A stretch of DNA of 64,000 bases from Methylocystis sp. IM3 (GTDB lineage Bacteria > Pseudomonadota > Alphaproteobacteria > Rhizobiales > Beijerinckiaceae), in contig NZ_JBBPBZ010000002.1 in NCBI RefSeq assembly GCF_038070105.1, positions 364,501 through 428,500 on the forward strand. Direction: 5' to 3'. Each line of letters starts with the position of its first letter. The first letter of the stretch is position 1. This document shows positions 17,924 to 27,457 of the stretch, one piece after another. Under the pieces are notes generated by a model. It worked only from the letters and a program-made list of their open reading frames with translations. It did not search any database and had not been told where the DNA came from. Both the position numbers and the translations under genes were made by a program.

Positions 17924-18322
17924 GCAGAAAGACCTCCCTCGGGGCGCCGAGACTCTTTCTAGCCCCCTTTCGCCCGGCGGCGCAAAGCGCCCTCGCTTTT
18001 GCCGTTCATGCATAAGCTTTCGTCTGCGACATTTTAAAGCAAGGAGACGCCGGCGCCGAAGGACGGGACAACTCTGACCGGGGATAAGCTCATGAGAAAA
18101 TGAGACAATCATGGTTGCAACGGACAAGCGTTAGCGTGGGCGTAGACGCCCGGTTGCTGATGGGCTTTTCCACAGAGAAGGGGTAGCATTGTCTTCGGCC
18201 TGCGCGAGCCGGTAAGACAGTTATCCTCTGGACTTGAGAAAAAGCGCCAATTGGAACGCCGCTTGGTTCTGCGCCTTTTGCGCGAAACGCATATGGAAGG
18301 GTCGAGCGGACGAGGGCCGTGA
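17924..18322. promoter_or_regulatory. Divergent intergenic region between transport operon and lipid synthase
   Basis: These 399 bases separate the leftward MlaC-like gene from the rightward synthase and must hold both promoters. A perfect palindrome GGGCGT-AG-ACGCCC lies at 18138-18151, and CTCATGAGAAAATGAG lies near 18091, both possible regulator sites. The region is AT-richer than the flanking genes. I cannot place -35/-10 elements with confidence, and no RNA gene was recognised. Confidence 0.45.
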
Positions 18323-21300
18323 ATGAAATTCAATATTGCGTTGACACCCGAGCATCGTCTGGACGCCGGGATTGCAATAGCGGGCTGCAGGGCGGGGGAA
18401 TGCGGCGTTCTTGATCTCGGCCTGCGGGATGCGGCGGCGGGCGTGGCGTCCGAGATCCGCAGGCTCGCCTCCCTTGCCGGCAAACGGGGCGAGTGGGGCG
18501 TTCGCTGGGACACGCAGTCTCTCGAGTCGCGGAATGCGGACGCGCTCGCCGAGGCGTTACATTCACCCGCGCCGGTCCTCGTCCTGGCGGGACTGGATCT
18601 CCGGGGAGGGTCTACCGCAAGGATCACCCGCAGTCTCGCCGGTTTCCGCAAGCTGTCAGGCAGGATTCTCATCGAGGCCTACTGTCTCGAAACGGCGCGC
18701 GCGGCGGCGGCGCTCGGTTGCGACGGCCTCCTCATGAAAGGGCACGAAGCGGGCGGGCGCGTCGGGCCTCGCTCGAGCTTTATCCTGCTTCAGGAGCTTC
18801 GAGGCAAGATCGACATTCCCTACTGGATTCAGGGCGGCGTCGGCTTGCGCAGCGCCCCGGCCGCCATCCTCGCCGGCGCGGCGGGCGTCGTTCTTCGCGA
18901 ACAATTGTGGCTGACGGAGGAAAGTCCGTTCGCCGCGCGCGAAAAAGAGCTTTTCGCGAACTGCGATGGGAGCGAGACCTTTCTCCTCGCCGCCCAAAGC
19001 GGGCCTTACCGTTTTTTCGCGCGGTCGGGGCGACGCCGGCTTCGGGAGCTGGAGGCGGCGGCGCTGGAGGGCGAGGCTTGCGAGGATCTGCTGCGCAGCC
19101 ATCTCTCGCAGGCTGACGCGCCGCTGGTTCCCATGGGCCAGGAGATCGCTTTCGCCGGATATTTGGCCAATCGCTACGGCTCCGCCGGCCGCATTCTTGC
19201 GACGCTGCGGGAGACGATCGAGGACGCGGTCCGCGACGCGGGGGCGCAGACCCTGCTGGCGGCGGGCGCGCCCCTCGCGCAGATGCACGGGACCGCGTTC
19301 CCGATCGTTCAGGGCCCGATGACGCGCGTCAGCGACGTGGCGCGCTTCGCCCAATCCGTCGCCGAGGCCGGCGCCTTGCCCTGCGTGGCGTTGAGCGTGC
19401 TTCGCAAGCCGCAGGCGGAGGCCTTGCTGACGAAGACGCGTGAGCTGCTCGGGGACCGTCCCTGGGGCGTCGGCCTTCTCGGTTTCGCCCCTTTGGAGCT
19501 GCGGCGGGAGCAACTCGAGGCGATCGCCGCCGCGGCGCCGCCCTTCGCCATCATCGGGGGCGGGCGGCCGAGCCAGGCGCGCGAGCTCGAAACACTCGGC
19601 GTCACGAGTTATCTCCATGCGCCCTCGCCGGGCCTGCTCGAGAGTTTTCTCGAGGAAGGCGCGCGCAACTTCGTCTTCGAGGGCAATGAATGCGGCGGCC
19701 ATACCGGCCCGCGCACGAGCTTCGTTCTGTGGGAGCTCGCCATAGAGACGTTGCTGTCCGCCAAAGCCGATCCGTCCTCGATCGCCATTCTGTTCGCCGG
19801 CGGGGTGCATGACGCCCTGTCGGCCGCCATGGTCGCCGTCATGGCCGCGCCGCTCGCGGCGAGGGGCGCAAAAATCGGCGTCGTGATGGGGACGGCCTAT
19901 CTCTTCACCGAGGAAATCGTCCGCACCGGCGCGCTGGCGCAGGCGTTCCAGGAGGAGGCCGTCGCCTGCCGCACAACCGAGCTGCTTCAGTCCGGCTTGG
20001 GTTTTTACACGCGCTGCGCGCATACGCCGTTCTGCGATGAATTCAACCGCGTGCGGCGCGAGCTGATGATGCAGGGGGCGTCCCGGGAGGAGATGATCCG
20101 CCGCCTCGAGCTGCTCAACATCGGGCGCCTGCGCATTGCGTCGAAAGGCGTCGCGCGCGCCGCCAGCGGCGAGGGATATGTGACCGTCGATTCCGACACG
20201 CAGCGTCGTGAGGGCCTCTTCATGCTGGGCGACGCCGCGATCCTGAAAACGCGGCCGACGACGATCGCCGCCCTCCATCGGGACGTGAGCGAAAACAGCA
20301 TGGCGCTGCTTGCGGCTTTCGCGCAGGCCCCCCGGCCGCGGACGCGGGGGAAAAGCGATGCGGACGGGGATATCGCCATCGTCGGCATGGCCTGCCTGCT
20401 CCCCGGCGCGGCCGGCGTCGGCGCCTACTGGCGCAACATTCTGCGCCGGGTGGATGCCATGCGCGAGGTCGATCCGGCGCGCTGGGAGGCCGAAACCTTC
20501 TACGACCCGCGCCGCGCCGTCGCCGACAAGGTCTGCTCCAAATGGGGCGGCTTCCTGGACGATACGCCATTCGATCCCACCCGCTACGGCATTCCGCCGG
20601 CGAGCCTGCGCTCGATCGAACCCATGCAACTGCTCGCGCTCGAAGTGACGCGGCGCGCGATTGAGGACGCCGGGCTCGACAGGCGGCCCTTTCCGCGGGA
20701 GAGAACCTCGGCCATTTTCGGCGCCGGCGGCCTGCACGACATGGGCATCGCCTATGTCTTCCGCACCGAACTCGAACGCTATCTCCAGCGCGTTCCCGGC
20801 CTCGCGGAAGAGACCCGCAGGGAGATCGTGGACCGGCTTCGCACGCACGAACTCCCCGACTGGACCGAAGACTCTTTCCCCGGATTTCTCGGGAACGTCG
20901 TCGCCGGCCGCGTCGCCAATCGTTTCGACCTCGGCGGCATGAATTTCACCGTCGACGCGGCCTGCGCCTCCTCGCTCGCCGCGCTCGAAATCGGCGTGCG
21001 GCATCTGCGCGACGGCGACGCCGACATGGCGGTCGTCGGCGCCATCGACGGGACGAACAATTCCGTTTCCTTCATGGCCTTCGCCCAGACGCACGCGCTC
21101 TCGCCGGGCGGTCGCTGCCGGCCCTTCGACGATGGCGCCGACGGCATCGCCATCGGCGAGGGCGTCGCCGTGCTCGTCCTCAAGCGGCTCGCCGACGCCG
21201 AGCGGGACGGCGACCGCATCCGCGCCGTCATCAAGGGGATCGGCGGGTCGAGCGACGGGCGCAACAAGAGTCTGACCGCGCCGCATCCGCAGGGTCAGGT

Positions 21301-24300
21301 GGCGGCCCTGCGCCGCGCCTATCGGGACGCTGCGGTCGATCCGGCGACGGTCGAACTCATCGAAGCGCATGGCACGGGAACGGCCGCGGGCGACAAATCG
21401 GAGATCGAGTCGCTCTGCCTCGCCTTCGCGGACGACGCCATCGCGCGGCAAGGCTGCGCGATCGGCTCGGTCAAATCCATGATCGGCCACGCCAAGGTGG
21501 TCGCCGGGCTCGCGGGCGTGATCAAGAGCGTGCTGGCGCTCGATCACAAGACCCTGCCGCCAACCCTCGGCGTCGAAACGCCGAACAGGCGGGTCGACTT
21601 CGCGAGGACGCCTTTCTACATAAATTCGGAAACGCGGCCCTGGCTGTCGAGCCCCGACCATCCGCGCCGCTGCGGCGTGAGCGCCTTCGGATTCGGCGGC
21701 GCGAATTTCCACGTCGTGCTGGAGGAATATGCGGGCGGTTATCGCCCCGGCGACCGCGCCGATCTCGGTCCCCGCGACGCGGAGCTGTTCGTCTTTCGCG
21801 GGCGATCGCCGGCCGATGTCGCCGAGGCTGTCGCCGGCCTCGAGCGCCTGATCGCCGGGTGCGCCGAATTCGACGTGGCGGCGCTCGCCTATGCCCAGGC
21901 GCTCGCCCGGCCCGAAGCATCGGGCGGGGCAGTGGAGGACGGCTGCCGGCTCGCGCTCCTCGCGGCTTCGCCCGCAGACCTCTCGGCCAAGCTGGCGCTC
22001 GCGCGGGACATGCTCGCCGAGGGGCGCGCCCGCAAGCATCCGGGCGGGATCTATATCGGCGATGGGGCGGCGGCGCCGGGGAGCGTGTGTTTCCTCTTTC
22101 CCGGCCAGGGGTCGCAGAGACTGAACATGCTGCGCGATCTCGTTGTCGGCATGCCGCGTCTGCACGCTGTCTTCGAGCGGGCGGACGCCCTGCTCGGCGA
22201 TCTGCCGCAAAAGCTTTCCCGTCACATCTACCCGATCGCGTGCTTCTCGGAGGAGGCGCGCAAGGCGCAGGCCGACGCGCTCGACGCGACGCGCATCGCG
22301 CAGCCGGCGCTGGGCGCGGTCGAACTCGCCGCGCTGGAGGCGCTGCGTGGATTCGGCCTGACGCCGGATTTCGTCGCGGGCCACAGTTACGGGGAATATG
22401 TCGCGCTCTGCGCGGCCGGCGTGATCGGCCCCGACGAGTTGATCCGTCTTTCCGATCTGCGCGGGCGCGTGACGGCGGAGGCGGGCGCGCGATCGCCTGG
22501 AACAATGGCGGCGGTGAACGCCGGCGCGGCGCGCGTCGAGGCGCTCCTGCGCGAGCGCGGGCTGGCCGTCTCCGTCGCCAATCACAATGCGCCCGATCAG
22601 ACGCTCATCGCCGGCGCTCCCGAGGCGATCGACGCCGCCGCGCCGGTCCTGCGTGAACAAGGGTTGCGCGTCGCCCGTCTGCCGATCGGCACGGCCTTTC
22701 ATTCGCCGGCGATGGAGCGCGCGCGCGTCGCTCTCGGGAAGCGGCTCGAAAAATTCAGCTTTCAGCCGCCGAAAATTCCCGTGTTCAGCAATGCGACGGC
22801 GAAGCCCTATCCGGAGACGGAGGCCGAAATTCGCGCGCTGCTGGCGCAGCACATTCGCGAGCCGGTCCGTTTCGTGGACGAGATCGAAAATCTCTACGAA
22901 GCGGGCGCGCGCATTTTCGTCGAGGTCGGTCCGGGCCAGGTTCTGAGCGGCCTCGTCAAACGGATACTCGCGGAAAAGCCGCATGCGGCGCTCGCCATCG
23001 ACGCGCCCGCGCGGCCCGGCTGGCTTCAGCTCGCGCATCTGCTCGCGGAGGCTGCCGCGCTTGGCTGCCCCGTCGACCTGCGCGCCTGGTTCGAGGGGCG
23101 CGGGCTCGTCGCGAGCACGCCGGAGCGGGTGATCGAACAGGCGCGCGCGGAGGCGGAGCCGGGCCCGATGGTCTGGCGCGTAAACGGCGGCCGCGCGGCG
23201 CCGTGGCGTGAGGCTGCGGCGATGACGCCAGCCAACCGAGCCGAGGCCGCGCCGCGCCCGGCGAAAACTTCAGTTCGAGCAAAAAACGAGGACATCAGCC
23301 AAGTGGACGACAAGCCGAGCCAAGTGGACGACAAGCCGCGCCAGCCTTTCGCCGGCTCTTCGCAGGTCGATCAGGTTCAGCAGAACATCGCCCAGTTCAT
23401 CGAATTGCAGCGGGAACAGCAGGAGACTCTGCGTCGCTTTCTCGATTTGCAGAGCCGACTGCTGGAAGCGTCCGGAGCAGGAGCGGCCGCCGTTGGGGAA
23501 GCGCCCGGCCTTCCCACCCTGGGCGTTCCGCCGGCGCCGATCCTGCCGCGCCTGATCCCGACCGCGCCGGGCGGGGAGCCCGCCGCCGGGCCGTCGCATG
23601 ACGCGTCGCCGGCCAAGGCTGCAACGCCCGAGGCCATGGCCGGAACGATGCCGCCCGCGCAGCCGGCGATCGCCGCCCAGCGGGTGAAGGACAAGACGGA
23701 GCCCGGCGCCGGATGGGCGACGACCGAGCAGTTTCGCGCCGATCTTTTGCGCGCCGTCTCGGTGCGCACCGGCTATCCGGAGGACATGCTCGATCCGGCG
23801 GCGGATATGGAAGCCGATCTTGGAATCGACTCCATCAAGCGCATCGAGGTCTTCAGCGAACTCAAGGATCGCTACGACTTCATGGCCGGGCGCGACGAGG
23901 AAACCGTCTTCGACGAGCTTGCGGGCCTCAAGACGCTCGACGCGATCGTCGCCTGGTACGACGGCATGACGAGCGGCGCGCCGGCGGCCGAGGGGAAAGC
24001 GGTCGATCCGGTTTCCCTGCCCCCCTCTCTCCCCGAGGCGCCCCCTCTGGCGCCCGCGTCGCCGTCGGCCTCTGTAGACCGCTATGTCTTGAGAGCTGCG
24101 GCGGCGGAGCCGCTCCCCGCCGGGCGCCCGCCGCGCGCCATGGACGCGCCCGTCCTGTTGTTGGGTCCGGCGACCCCGGTGAGCGAGGCGCTGATCGAGG
24201 CGCTGACAAATGACGGCCAGCAGGTTTGTCGCGCCGCGCCGGGCGTCGAGACGCGCGCTCTGGGAGATGGGCGCTTCGAGGTCGATTTCTCGTCGCAGGC

Positions 24301-25699
24301 TTCCGTCGAAGAGCTGCGGCGGCTGATCGCGGTCGAAGGCGTCGAGCCGATCGGCGCGCTCATTTCACTCCTTGGCCTGTCCTCCGCCCCGGATTCGGCG
24401 GCGCGCGAGACGTTCCTGGCCGCCAAGATCTTCGAGCCCGATCTGCGAAAGGCCGCCGTGGCGGGCGAAGCCTGGCTCGTGACGGCGACCGCTCTCGACG
24501 GGCGCTTCGGTCTCGGCGGTGGAGCCGATTTCGCGCCCGAGGCCGCAGGCGCACACGGCGTCGCGAAATCCATCGGGCGCGAGTGGCCGGGCGTCAGCGT
24601 CAAATGTCTCGATTTCGACCCCGCGCTGTCCGCGCAGGCGGTGGCCACGGCTTTCCTCGCCGAGTGGCGCGCGCGAGAGGACGACGCCTCCCTTGAAGTC
24701 GGCGTCACGCCGGCCGGGCGCTGGCGGCTCGAACTCGATCGCGACAGCCGCCTGAAACCGGAAGCAAGCGAACTCGATCTCGACGAGGAAAGCGTGGTGC
24801 TCGTCACCGGGGGCGCCCGCGGCGTCACGGCGCGTGTCGCCCTTGCGCTCGCCGAGCGGCGCCGGCCGCGCCTCGTCATCGTCGGCGCCAGCGCCGAGCC
24901 CGCCGAGGAAAGCGACGAAACGCGCGGCGTCGAAGACCACGAGACGCTCAGGAAAACGCTGATCCGCGAGCTTGGGAAGAAGGCCTCCGGCAGGCCGAAG
25001 CCCGCGCAGGTGGAGCGGGCCCTGGCGCGCCTCCTCAAGGATCGTGAGATCAGGAGCAATCTTTCGGCGATGCGGGCGTGCGGCGCCGAGGTGGAGTACC
25101 ATGCGCTCGACGTGCGTGACGCCGAGGCCTTCGGCCGGTTGCTTGACGGGCTCTACGCCAGATGGGGCCGCATCGACGGCGTAGTTCACGGCGCCGGAGT
25201 CATCCATGACAGGCCGACGCGCGAAAAGTCGCTCGATTCCTTCGACGCCGTCTATGAAACGAAGGTCTCGCCGGCGCTTGCGCTCTCCCGCAAGCTGCGG
25301 CCGGAGTTCCTCAGATTCATCGCCTTCTTTTCCTCGGTGGCGGGGCGCTTCGGCAACGCCGCCCAGTCGGATTACGCGGCGGCCAACGAGGTCCTGAACA
25401 AGCTCGCCGATCGTCTCTCACAGGAATGGCTGCATGTCAGGGTCGTCTCGATCAACTGGGGGCCATGGGAAGGGGGGATGGCGAACGCGCAGATCCTCAG
25501 GCTGATGGCCAGGCAGGATATCGAACCCATCCCGCTGGAGGTCGGCGCGCGCTTGTGCCTCGCCGAACTCGCCCGGCGTCCCGGCGAAGCGGAAGTCGTC
25601 ATCGCCGCCACCCTCGAGAAGATCGCCGCGGCGCGCGTGCGCAAATCGGCGACGCCGTCCGAGAACCGCGAGACGGCGCCGCTGGACGCGACGGTTTGA
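18323..25699 (+). CDS. Pfa-like type I polyketide/secondary lipid synthase (NPD-NPD-KS-AT-ACP-KR)
   Basis: A 2458-residue megasynthase. Residues 1-320 and 326-660 are two nitronate-monooxygenase-like (PfaD-like) FMN barrels, with KGHEAGGRVGPRSSF and GNECGGHTGPRTSF as their equivalent motifs. KS spans about 681-1110 (C881 in DAACASS, H1016 in EAHGTGT, H1056 in MIGHAK). AT begins near 1257 (Ser1355 in GHSYGE). One ACP has Ser1837 in DLGIDSIKRIEVF, the PUFA-synthase ACP pattern. A structural half and a ketoreductase follow (TGGARG at 2162, Tyr2351). No dehydratase is present; it is in the next gene. Chain loading, extension and beta-keto reduction are implied. The product is probably a specialised fatty acid or lipid, not identified. 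Confidence 0.88.
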   Translation: MKFNIALTPEHRLDAGIAIAGCRAGECGVLDLGLRDAAAGVASEIRRLASLAGKRGEWGVRWDTQSLESRNADALAEALHSPAPVLVLAGLDLRGGSTARITRSLAGFRKLSGRILIEAYCLETARAAAALGCDGLLMKGHEAGGRVGPRSSFILLQELRGKIDIPYWIQGGVGLRSAPAAILAGAAGVVLREQLWLTEESPFAAREKELFANCDGSETFLLAAQSGPYRFFARSGRRRLRELEAAALEGEACEDLLRSHLSQADAPLVPMGQEIAFAGYLANRYGSAGRILATLRETIEDAVRDAGAQTLLAAGAPLAQMHGTAFPIVQGPMTRVSDVARFAQSVAEAGALPCVALSVLRKPQAEALLTKTRELLGDRPWGVGLLGFAPLELRREQLEAIAAAAPPFAIIGGGRPSQARELETLGVTSYLHAPSPGLLESFLEEGARNFVFEGNECGGHTGPRTSFVLWELAIETLLSAKADPSSIAILFAGGVHDALSAAMVAVMAAPLAARGAKIGVVMGTAYLFTEEIVRTGALAQAFQEEAVACRTTELLQSGLGFYTRCAHTPFCDEFNRVRRELMMQGASREEMIRRLELLNIGRLRIASKGVARAASGEGYVTVDSDTQRREGLFMLGDAAILKTRPTTIAALHRDVSENSMALLAAFAQAPRPRTRGKSDADGDIAIVGMACLLPGAAGVGAYWRNILRRVDAMREVDPARWEAETFYDPRRAVADKVCSKWGGFLDDTPFDPTRYGIPPASLRSIEPMQLLALEVTRRAIEDAGLDRRPFPRERTSAIFGAGGLHDMGIAYVFRTELERYLQRVPGLAEETRREIVDRLRTHELPDWTEDSFPGFLGNVVAGRVANRFDLGGMNFTVDAACASSLAALEIGVRHLRDGDADMAVVGAIDGTNNSVSFMAFAQTHALSPGGRCRPFDDGADGIAIGEGVAVLVLKRLADAERDGDRIRAVIKGIGGSSDGRNKSLTAPHPQGQVAALRRAYRDAAVDPATVELIEAHGTGTAAGDKSEIESLCLAFADDAIARQGCAIGSVKSMIGHAKVVAGLAGVIKSVLALDHKTLPPTLGVETPNRRVDFARTPFYINSETRPWLSSPDHPRRCGVSAFGFGGANFHVVLEEYAGGYRPGDRADLGPRDAELFVFRGRSPADVAEAVAGLERLIAGCAEFDVAALAYAQALARPEASGGAVEDGCRLALLAASPADLSAKLALARDMLAEGRARKHPGGIYIGDGAAAPGSVCFLFPGQGSQRLNMLRDLVVGMPRLHAVFERADALLGDLPQKLSRHIYPIACFSEEARKAQADALDATRIAQPALGAVELAALEALRGFGLTPDFVAGHSYGEYVALCAAGVIGPDELIRLSDLRGRVTAEAGARSPGTMAAVNAGAARVEALLRERGLAVSVANHNAPDQTLIAGAPEAIDAAAPVLREQGLRVARLPIGTAFHSPAMERARVALGKRLEKFSFQPPKIPVFSNATAKPYPETEAEIRALLAQHIREPVRFVDEIENLYEAGARIFVEVGPGQVLSGLVKRILAEKPHAALAIDAPARPGWLQLAHLLAEAAALGCPVDLRAWFEGRGLVASTPERVIEQARAEAEPGPMVWRVNGGRAAPWREAAAMTPANRAEAAPRPAKTSVRAKNEDISQVDDKPSQVDDKPRQPFAGSSQVDQVQQNIAQFIELQREQQETLRRFLDLQSRLLEASGAGAAAVGEAPGLPTLGVPPAPILPRLIPTAPGGEPAAGPSHDASPAKAATPEAMAGTMPPAQPAIAAQRVKDKTEPGAGWATTEQFRADLLRAVSVRTGYPEDMLDPAADMEADLGIDSIKRIEVFSELKDRYDFMAGRDEETVFDELAGLKTLDAIVAWYDGMTSGAPAAEGKAVDPVSLPPSLPEAPPLAPASPSASVDRYVLRAAAAEPLPAGRPPRAMDAPVLLLGPATPVSEALIEALTNDGQQVCRAAPGVETRALGDGRFEVDFSSQASVEELRRLIAVEGVEPIGALISLLGLSSAPDSAARETFLAAKIFEPDLRKAAVAGEAWLVTATALDGRFGLGGGADFAPEAAGAHGVAKSIGREWPGVSVKCLDFDPALSAQAVATAFLAEWRAREDDASLEVGVTPAGRWRLELDRDSRLKPEASELDLDEESVVLVTGGARGVTARVALALAERRRPRLVIVGASAEPAEESDETRGVEDHETLRKTLIRELGKKASGRPKPAQVERALARLLKDREIRSNLSAMRACGAEVEYHALDVRDAEAFGRLLDGLYARWGRIDGVVHGAGVIHDRPTREKSLDSFDAVYETKVSPALALSRKLRPEFLRFIAFFSSVAGRFGNAAQSDYAAANEVLNKLADRLSQEWLHVRVVSINWGPWEGGMANAQILRLMARQDIEPIPLEVGARLCLAELARRPGEAEVVIAATLEKIAAARVRKSATPSENRETAPLDATV
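23297..23338 (+). repeat. Two-copy 21-bp tandem repeat inside the synthase linker
   Basis: A 21-bp unit is present twice, perfectly, back to back. It encodes SQVDDKP twice (residues 1659-1672) in the proline/alanine-rich linker between the AT and ACP. The identical copies suggest a recent in-frame duplication that lengthens a flexible linker. Confidence 0.9.
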
Positions 25700-25739
25700 G
25701 CCGGGCTTGCCGAAGTCCCGTGCGCGCGCCGGAGGGGCG

Positions 25740-27437
25740 ATGATCAGGCTCGTCGATGCGCCGGCCGCCGACGACGGCGTAGAGCAGGCCCCCGACGACA
25801 TGGCGGGCGCCTTGCCCTTTATCGGGCGGACGGTCGAGTATCGGCCGGGCGAGAGCCTCGTCGTCGAGCGCATTCTGGATCTTGCCGAAGATCTTCATCT
25901 CGCCGACCACGCCTTCGTCCATGCGCCGGGCGTGAAGCCGCTGTCCGCCTGCCTGCCCGTGCTGCCGATGACGCTCAGTCTGGAGGCCATGGCCGAGGCC
26001 GCCGCCTGTCTCGCCCCGGGCTACGGGCTCATCGGCGCCGCCGAGGCGAAGGCGAGCCGCTGGATCGAACTCGCCGACGTCGACCGGCTCGCCTTGCGCA
26101 TCGTGGCCCGCCACGAGGCCTATGACGCCTCGCGCGACGTTCACCAAATCCGAGCCGCCATTCAGCCGGATGGCGCACCCGCGCCCGCCGTCACGGCGCT
26201 ATTCTTCTTCTCGAAGCGCTATCGGCTCGATCTCGCCTTCACGCTCAGCGCCTTCTCCAGGCCCCATCCGCACGCGCTCACGGGCGAGGAAATCTATCGC
26301 GAAAGACTGCTCTTTCACGGACCTGCCTATCAGTGCCTTGCCGGCCCGATCACGCTCGCCGACGAGGGCGTCGCATGCGAGATGCGCGCTCTTTCGGCAG
26401 CCGGCCTGTTTCGCAGCAATGCGCGGCCCCAGTTGCTGCTCGATCCGCAGATTCTGGACGGCATCGGGCAGCTCATCGGCGTCTGGGCGATGGCGCGCGA
26501 ACGCTACGTCTTTCCGATCGGACTCAAACGACTCGAATTGTACAGGCCGTCTCCGGCCGCCGGGACGCGCCTTCCCGTGCGCATCGACATCACGTCCGAC
26601 TCCGGCAAGACGCTGGAGGCGAATATCGAGGCGCAGGACGGCGCCGGCGGAGTCTGGATGCGCATCGAGGGCTGGCGCATGTGGAAGTTCCGCTGGGATC
26701 GGCGCTTTGTCGATTTCCGCCGCGCGCCGGCCAGAGAGGCGCTGAGCGACGATTATGCGCTGGAGGGCTTCGCTGGCGTCTGCCGCATGATCCGGCTCTC
26801 CGACGTTTCGGATTTCGACCTCGCCCTGCTCGCGCGCCATTATCTGCATGTCGAGGAAATGCCGGCTTTCACACAAAAGGCCGGGGCGCCGCGACGCCAG
26901 CGGCAATGGCTCCTCGGACGTGTCGCGGCAAAGGACGCCGTCCGCGCCTGGTTGAAGAGAGCCGGCGCGGAGGCGATTCACCCGGCCGCGCTTCGCATCG
27001 TCCATGACGAGTCGCGGCAGCCCGTGATCCGTCATGCGGCGCTTCCCGATGCGCGGCTTCCGAAGATCAGCATCGCGCATTGCGACGACCGGGCAATCGC
27101 CGCCGCGCATCAAGAGCCGGTCGGAATCGACATCGAGCCCGTCGCGCCGCGAGACGCGGCCTTTTGCGAAACGCTCTGCGCGCCTGCCGAGCGGCTGCTG
27201 CTCGATGAGCGGGCGAAAGCCTGCGACGCAACCACGGATGAATGGATGACGCGGCTTTGGTGCGCCAAGGAAGCCCTCGGCAAGCACAGAGGCTCGGGCG
27301 TGGACGGGGCCGTGCGAAAATTGGCGGCGATCGCAATTTCGGCGGATGGGGCAATCGACATTTTGCCAAGAGGCGAAGCCCATTCGCGCCGGGTCACGAC
27401 GTTGCGCGACGGCGACGTCATCATTGCCTGGACCTGA
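25740..27437 (+). CDS. PKS dehydratase (double hot-dog) fused to 4'-phosphopantetheinyl transferase
   Basis: A 565-residue two-domain protein. Residues 1-330 resemble a polyketide/PUFA-synthase dehydratase: His57 in LADHAFV, LPVLPMTLSLEAMAEAA, LFHGPAYQ near 191-198 and Asp240 in ILDGIGQ. Residues 385-565 are a Sfp-type phosphopantetheinyl transferase with GIDIEPV (Asp464, Glu466) and WCAKEALGK (Lys510, Glu511). It would dehydrate the beta-hydroxyacyl chain made by the adjacent synthase and also activate that synthase's ACP. The ATG at 25740 follows GGAGGGGCG; an ORF start 33 bases earlier has no such site. It lies 40 bp after the synthase stop and is clearly in the same operon. Confidence 0.87.
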   Translation: MIRLVDAPAADDGVEQAPDDMAGALPFIGRTVEYRPGESLVVERILDLAEDLHLADHAFVHAPGVKPLSACLPVLPMTLSLEAMAEAAACLAPGYGLIGAAEAKASRWIELADVDRLALRIVARHEAYDASRDVHQIRAAIQPDGAPAPAVTALFFFSKRYRLDLAFTLSAFSRPHPHALTGEEIYRERLLFHGPAYQCLAGPITLADEGVACEMRALSAAGLFRSNARPQLLLDPQILDGIGQLIGVWAMARERYVFPIGLKRLELYRPSPAAGTRLPVRIDITSDSGKTLEANIEAQDGAGGVWMRIEGWRMWKFRWDRRFVDFRRAPAREALSDDYALEGFAGVCRMIRLSDVSDFDLALLARHYLHVEEMPAFTQKAGAPRRQRQWLLGRVAAKDAVRAWLKRAGAEAIHPAALRIVHDESRQPVIRHAALPDARLPKISIAHCDDRAIAAAHQEPVGIDIEPVAPRDAAFCETLCAPAERLLLDERAKACDATTDEWMTRLWCAKEALGKHRGSGVDGAVRKLAAIAISADGAIDILPRGEAHSRRVTTLRDGDVIIAWT

Positions 27438-27457
27438 AGCGACAAGGAACGGATTGC

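Noticed and set aside
18656..23038. A 1460-codon open frame on the minus strand
   Set aside because: It is antisense to the synthase, whose KS and AT motifs are certain. Long shadow frames are usual in GC-rich coding DNA, and the translation is Arg-rich with no domain.
23297..23338. CRISPR-like repeat
   Set aside because: Only two directly adjoining copies exist with no spacers, and they are in frame inside the synthase.
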